Origin: CAVVTR01 sp963751245 | GTDB lineage: Bacteria > Acidobacteriota > Thermoanaerobaculia > Thermoanaerobaculales > Thermoanaerobaculaceae | Assembly (NCBI GenBank): GCA_963751245.1 | Contig: CAVVTR010000004.1 | Span: 1-64,000, forward strand | Length of the DNA stretch: 64,000 nucleotides | Direction: 5' to 3' | Part shown: piece by piece, positions 60,919 to 64,000 of the stretch | How positions within the stretch are numbered: the first letter of the stretch is position 1 | Layout of the letters: each line of letters opens with the position of its first letter | Position numbers and translations under genes: made by a program | Notes under the pieces: model-generated | What the model was told of the DNA's origin: nothing | What the model saw: the letters and a program-made list of their open reading frames with translations, nothing else | The model's database searches: none

Positions 60919-63441
60919 TCAGCGGCGGCTCAGGTGGCCGTGGGGGTGAAGGTGGGAGTGGAGCCGGTCCACGAACCTGACGTGGTGCCTCTCGCTCAGC
61001 TCCAGCTGCCGGTAGACGTGGAGCTTCGCCCGGTCCTCCACCAACACCCAGGCGAGGCAGTACAGCCAGACCAGCCCCACGTCGACCCACGGGATCGGGG
61101 CCACCAGCCAGCCCAGTCCGACGATGAGCGCCGCCACCGTCTGGGTGCCGAGGATGGCCGCAAGGAGGACCGGCGCCGGAAAGGGCCGCGTCAGGAAGGG
61201 GCGCCGGGTGCGCGCCACCAGGAGGGTGAGGTGGCCGGCCACGGCGAGCTTGAGGTAGATCAGGGACTGGATCTGCGCCTCGCCCATGTGGAGCCCGAGC
61301 CGGGCGATCACGAGCATTCCGAACGTCTCGACCACGCCGATGAGCCCCAGCACCGTGGAGACGGTGAGCACCCGGCGCATCTCCCACCTGACCGGAGCGG
61401 GATCCAGCCACGTCCGGTCGTAGGCGATGGTCATGATCGGCAGGTCGTTGAGCAGGGCGAGCAGGATGATCATCACGGTGGTGATGGGATAGAAGTCGAA
61501 CACGACCATCGCGAGGACGACGAAGAACATGATGCGGATGGTCTCGATGATGCGGTAGATGGCGTAGCTGTTCATGCGCTCGAAGATGCGCCGCGCCTCC
61601 TCCACCGCCTGCACCACCACCGACAGACCCGGCGCGGTGAGCACCACCGCCGCCGCGGCGCGGGCGGCGTCGGTGGCCCCGCTCACCGCGATGCCGGTGT
61701 TCGCCTGCTTGAGCGCCGGAGCGTCGTTGACCCCGTCCCCGGTCATGCCGACGATGTGCCCCCGCGCCTGCAGGACCTTCACGATCTGGTACTTGTGTTC
61801 GGGAAAGACTTGCGAGAATCCCCCCGCCGCCTCCACCGCCTCCGCCGCGTCGTCCGCGAAGCCGGCCCCGTGGCGAGCGCCGTCGAGGAACTCCTCGGCC
61901 GGGTGGATGTCGGTACCGAGCCCCAGCCGGGAGGCGATCTGCCGGGCGATGGCGGTGTTGTCCCCGGTGACCATCTTGACGTCGATGCCGTGCTCCTGGG
62001 CCTGCCGGATGGTGGACGCCGAGTCCTCCCGGGGCGGGTCGAACAGGGGCAGCAGGCCCAGGAAGCGCCACGGCCCGCCGCCGTCGCGGCGCGCCACCCC
62101 CAGCGTGCGGTACCCCTGCCCGGCGAGCTCGCCGACGTGCGCCTCGACCTTCCGCCGCAACTCCGGGCCGGTCTCGCAGAGGCCGAGGACGACCTGGGGC
62201 GCCCCCTTGGTGACGGCGAACCGCGCTCCGTCCGGCCCCTGTACGGCCGCCTCGGTCCGCTTGCTCACCGGGTCGAAGGGCACGAAGCCCTCCTGCCGGT
62301 ATCCGGCCAGGGCCTCCGTTCCGGGCAGCCCAGCGATCACCGCGTCGTCGATGGCGTCCCGGTCCTCGGCCTTGGACGCCAGGGCGCCGGCGAGGACCAC
62401 CGCCGCCGCGTCAGCCTCCCCGTACGCCACCGGCTCTCCCAGGGTCAGCACGTTCTGGGTGAGGGTGCCGGTCTTGTCGGAGCACAGCACGTCCATCCCC
62501 GCCATCTCCTCGATGGAGTCCAGCCGGGTGACGATGGCCTTCATCTTGGCCAGGCTCAGCGCACCGATGGCCATGGTGACGGACAGCACGGCCGGCATTG
62601 CCACCGGGATCGCCGCCACCACCAGGATCAGGGCGAACTGGAACAGGGTGAGCACCGAGGCGCCGCGGAACAGCATGGTGAGGATGAGGAAGGCGGCGAG
62701 ACCGAGGCTCAGGTAGATGAGATAGTCGCCGATGGTGAGCACCGCCTTCTGGAAGTGGGAGACCGACCGCGCCGAGGAGACGAGCTTCGCGGTGCGGCCG
62801 AAGTACGTCTCGCCGCCGGTGGCGGTCACCACCGCCACCATCTCGCCCTTGCGGGCCACCGACCCTGAGTAGCCCGCGTCGCCCCGCGCCTTGTCCACCG
62901 GCAGCGACTCCCCCGTCAGCGCCGACTGGTCGACGCTGAGGTAGTCGCCGTCGAGGAAGCGGACGTCGGCGGGAATGATGTCGCCGAGGCGCAGCCGGAC
63001 GACGTCGCCGGGCACCAGCCCCGTGGCGTCGATCTCCCCCCAGGCGCCGTCCCGGCGCACGCGGGCCCGCACCGCCAGCTGCCTCTTCAGCGCCTCCACG
63101 GCGTTGGCGGCCTGGCGCTCCTCCCAGAAGCCCACCACGGCGTTGAAGAGCAGCAGGGTGCCGATGATGCCCAGGTCCACCCAGTGCCGCAGCAGGGCGG
63201 AGAGCACCGCCGCGACCTCGATCATCCACGGGATCGGGCCCCAGAAGTACGACAGAAACTTCAGCAGCGGGTTGGCGCTCTCCTCCGGCAACGCGTTGGC
63301 GCCGTAGCGCTCGAGGCGCCGCCGGGCCTCCCCGGCGTCGAGGCCCTCCGGTGACGTCTCCAGGCGCTCCATGGTGGCCTGGAGGCTCTCCTCCGCAGCC
63401 GGGGCCACCGGCGCGGACGCCGTCTCGCTTCGCTGGCTCAT
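60919..63441 (-). CDS. plasma-membrane proton-efflux P-type ATPase (P3A)
   Basis: 840 residues. The ATG at 63441 gives an N-terminus MSQRSETASA; GGGTGGAGG lies directly before it. The phosphorylation site is VLCSDKTGTLT with Asp322. Also present are the actuator loop DQSALTGESLP, the nucleotide-binding KGAP and the hinge VGMTGDGVNDAPALKQANTG. The first membrane segments (FLSYFWGPIPWMIEVAAVLS) and length match the bacterial/archaeal relatives of fungal and plant H+-ATPases. The middle membrane segment has VVAAIPVAMPAVLS, the PxxxP pattern of this group. It pumps protons out of the cytoplasm using ATP. The C-terminus is His-rich (HSHLHPHGHLSRR). It is divergent from the SDR gene. Confidence 0.92.
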   Translation of the reverse strand: MSQRSETASAPVAPAAEESLQATMERLETSPEGLDAGEARRRLERYGANALPEESANPLLKFLSYFWGPIPWMIEVAAVLSALLRHWVDLGIIGTLLLFNAVVGFWEERQAANAVEALKRQLAVRARVRRDGAWGEIDATGLVPGDVVRLRLGDIIPADVRFLDGDYLSVDQSALTGESLPVDKARGDAGYSGSVARKGEMVAVVTATGGETYFGRTAKLVSSARSVSHFQKAVLTIGDYLIYLSLGLAAFLILTMLFRGASVLTLFQFALILVVAAIPVAMPAVLSVTMAIGALSLAKMKAIVTRLDSIEEMAGMDVLCSDKTGTLTQNVLTLGEPVAYGEADAAAVVLAGALASKAEDRDAIDDAVIAGLPGTEALAGYRQEGFVPFDPVSKRTEAAVQGPDGARFAVTKGAPQVVLGLCETGPELRRKVEAHVGELAGQGYRTLGVARRDGGGPWRFLGLLPLFDPPREDSASTIRQAQEHGIDVKMVTGDNTAIARQIASRLGLGTDIHPAEEFLDGARHGAGFADDAAEAVEAAGGFSQVFPEHKYQIVKVLQARGHIVGMTGDGVNDAPALKQANTGIAVSGATDAARAAAAVVLTAPGLSVVVQAVEEARRIFERMNSYAIYRIIETIRIMFFVVLAMVVFDFYPITTVMIILLALLNDLPIMTIAYDRTWLDPAPVRWEMRRVLTVSTVLGLIGVVETFGMLVIARLGLHMGEAQIQSLIYLKLAVAGHLTLLVARTRRPFLTRPFPAPVLLAAILGTQTVAALIVGLGWLVAPIPWVDVGLVWLYCLAWVLVEDRAKLHVYRQLELSERHHVRFVDRLHSHLHPHGHLSRR

Positions 63442-63639
63442 CCTCCACCCCCCGGCCCGGGCGGCTCGCGGTGCACCCGGGACCACGACGAAACTGCGAC
63501 ACTCTCTTCACCATGCCTAACTTTCCTGAACCGCCTCCCCTTCCCGGGTGCGGCGCCGCGTCCCGGCGGGGGTGCTAGAGTCGGCGCAGAGCCGCCGGCG
63601 GCCCCCCCGCCGCGGGACCGGGCTCCCACGGGAGGGTTC

Positions 63640-64000
63640 ATGCTGCTGACCGGCCGCACCATCCTGGTCACCGGCGCCAGCCGGGGTATCGGCGCCGCCA
63701 CTGCGCGGCTGCTCGGCGCCAAGGGCGCAGCGGTGGCCGTCAACTATCTCCACAGCGGAGAGGCCGCCGCCCGCGTGGCCGCCGACATCGAGGCGGCCGG
63801 CGGACGGGCCCGCGCCTACCGCGCCGACGTCCGCGACTGCGCCGCCGTCCACGGCCTCGTCGAGCGGGCCGGAGCGGAGCTCGGCCCCATCGACACGCTG
63901 GTGATCAACGCATCCATCGGCTTCCCGGTCAAGCCGTTCCTGGAGTACGAGTGGAGCGAGTTCGAGGCCAAGCTGACCGGCGAGCTGAAGGCCGCCTTCC
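63640..64000 (+). CDS. short-chain dehydrogenase/reductase, N-terminal part
   Basis: About 120 codons before the window ends. The ATG at 63640 has GGGAGG upstream. The Rossmann motif is ILVTGASRGIGAATARLLGA; next come VAVNYLHSGEAAARVAADIE, the Asp in YRADVRD, and IDTLVINASIG in place of the usual NNAG. This is a FabG-like classical SDR using NADP(H); the catalytic Ser-Tyr-Lys lie beyond the edge. A -10-like TAGAGT is at 63576-63581. Confidence 0.9.
   Translation, partial: MLLTGRTILVTGASRGIGAATARLLGAKGAAVAVNYLHSGEAAARVAADIEAAGGRARAYRADVRDCAAVHGLVERAGAELGPIDTLVINASIGFPVKPFLEYEWSEFEAKLTGELKAAF

Noticed and set aside
1..64000. CRISPR arrays, insertion sequences and rRNA genes
   Set aside because: No regularly spaced short repeats, transposase genes with terminal repeats or rRNA-like stretches were seen on either strand.

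Overview
The window is about 64 kb of very GC-rich DNA (roughly 70 percent by eye) from one bacterial chromosome. The gene content suggests an Acidobacteriota lineage, perhaps close to Thermoanaerobaculia: a tricorn-type S41 peptidase, M28 and M49-like secreted peptidases, SBBP/PKD surface proteins, a DUF4388 protein, a bactofilin and multihaem cytochrome c. No rRNA or other phylogenetic marker is present, so this placement is an inference from gene families.

Layout. 1-1030: start of an RHS-like surface protein and a small secreted protein. 1031-1730: a long gap with opposed terminators. 1731-12.4 kb: secreted or lipoprotein peptidases (S41, M28 with a frameshift, M49-like) mixed with a Tat-exported aldo/keto reductase, a quinone oxidoreductase and a Na+/H+ antiporter. 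12.4-14.7 kb: a lipoprotein, YajQ and a DUF4388 protein. 14.8-16.6 kb: a membrane-anchored cytochrome with 13 haem motifs. 17-26.4 kb: acetyltransferase, HD-GYP protein, membrane protease-like protein, methyltransferase, amidohydrolase, and a two-gene signalling operon (PAS histidine kinase with a degenerate receiver, then a REC-PAS-GGDEF-EAL protein). 26.6-29.5 kb: a TetR-controlled ABC exporter. 29.7-32.4 kb: a core block of rny, 6S RNA, zapA, bactofilin and tRNA-Gly(CCC). 32.5-35.0 kb: a DUF4097 protein, a frame-disrupted ArnT-like glycosyltransferase and tRNA-Ala(CGC). 35-44 kb: a region of lower GC at its left end with a subtilisin-like protease and two paralogous seven-bladed SBBP propeller/PKD proteins in one operon. 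44-49.8 kb: gamma-glutamyltransferase, a GrdB-family protein with an in-frame UGA, an aldo/keto reductase, a DUF116 protein and a metallophosphoesterase. 49.8-60.6 kb: three divergent PEP/pyruvate-binding proteins that lack the phosphohistidine domain, a glutamate dehydrogenase paralogue lacking two of its lysines, and an apparently intact NADP-type glutamate dehydrogenase. 60.9-63.4 kb: a proton-pumping P-type ATPase. 63.6-64.0 kb: start of a short-chain dehydrogenase.

The two most notable items are these. First, a probable selenoprotein gene at 46186-46965: a UGA sits at a UxxC redox motif and is followed at the right distance by a 17-nt SECIS-like hairpin. Second, the 49.8-60.6 kb cluster, in which ATP-grasp PEP-synthase-like modules are fused to GAF-like, receiver-like and nucleotidyltransferase domains and sit beside one apparently inactive and one intact glutamate dehydrogenase. 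This looks like an uncharacterised regulatory or metabolic system. Cyclic-di-GMP components (GGDEF-EAL, HD-GYP, YajQ, DUF4388) are also concentrated in the first third of the window.
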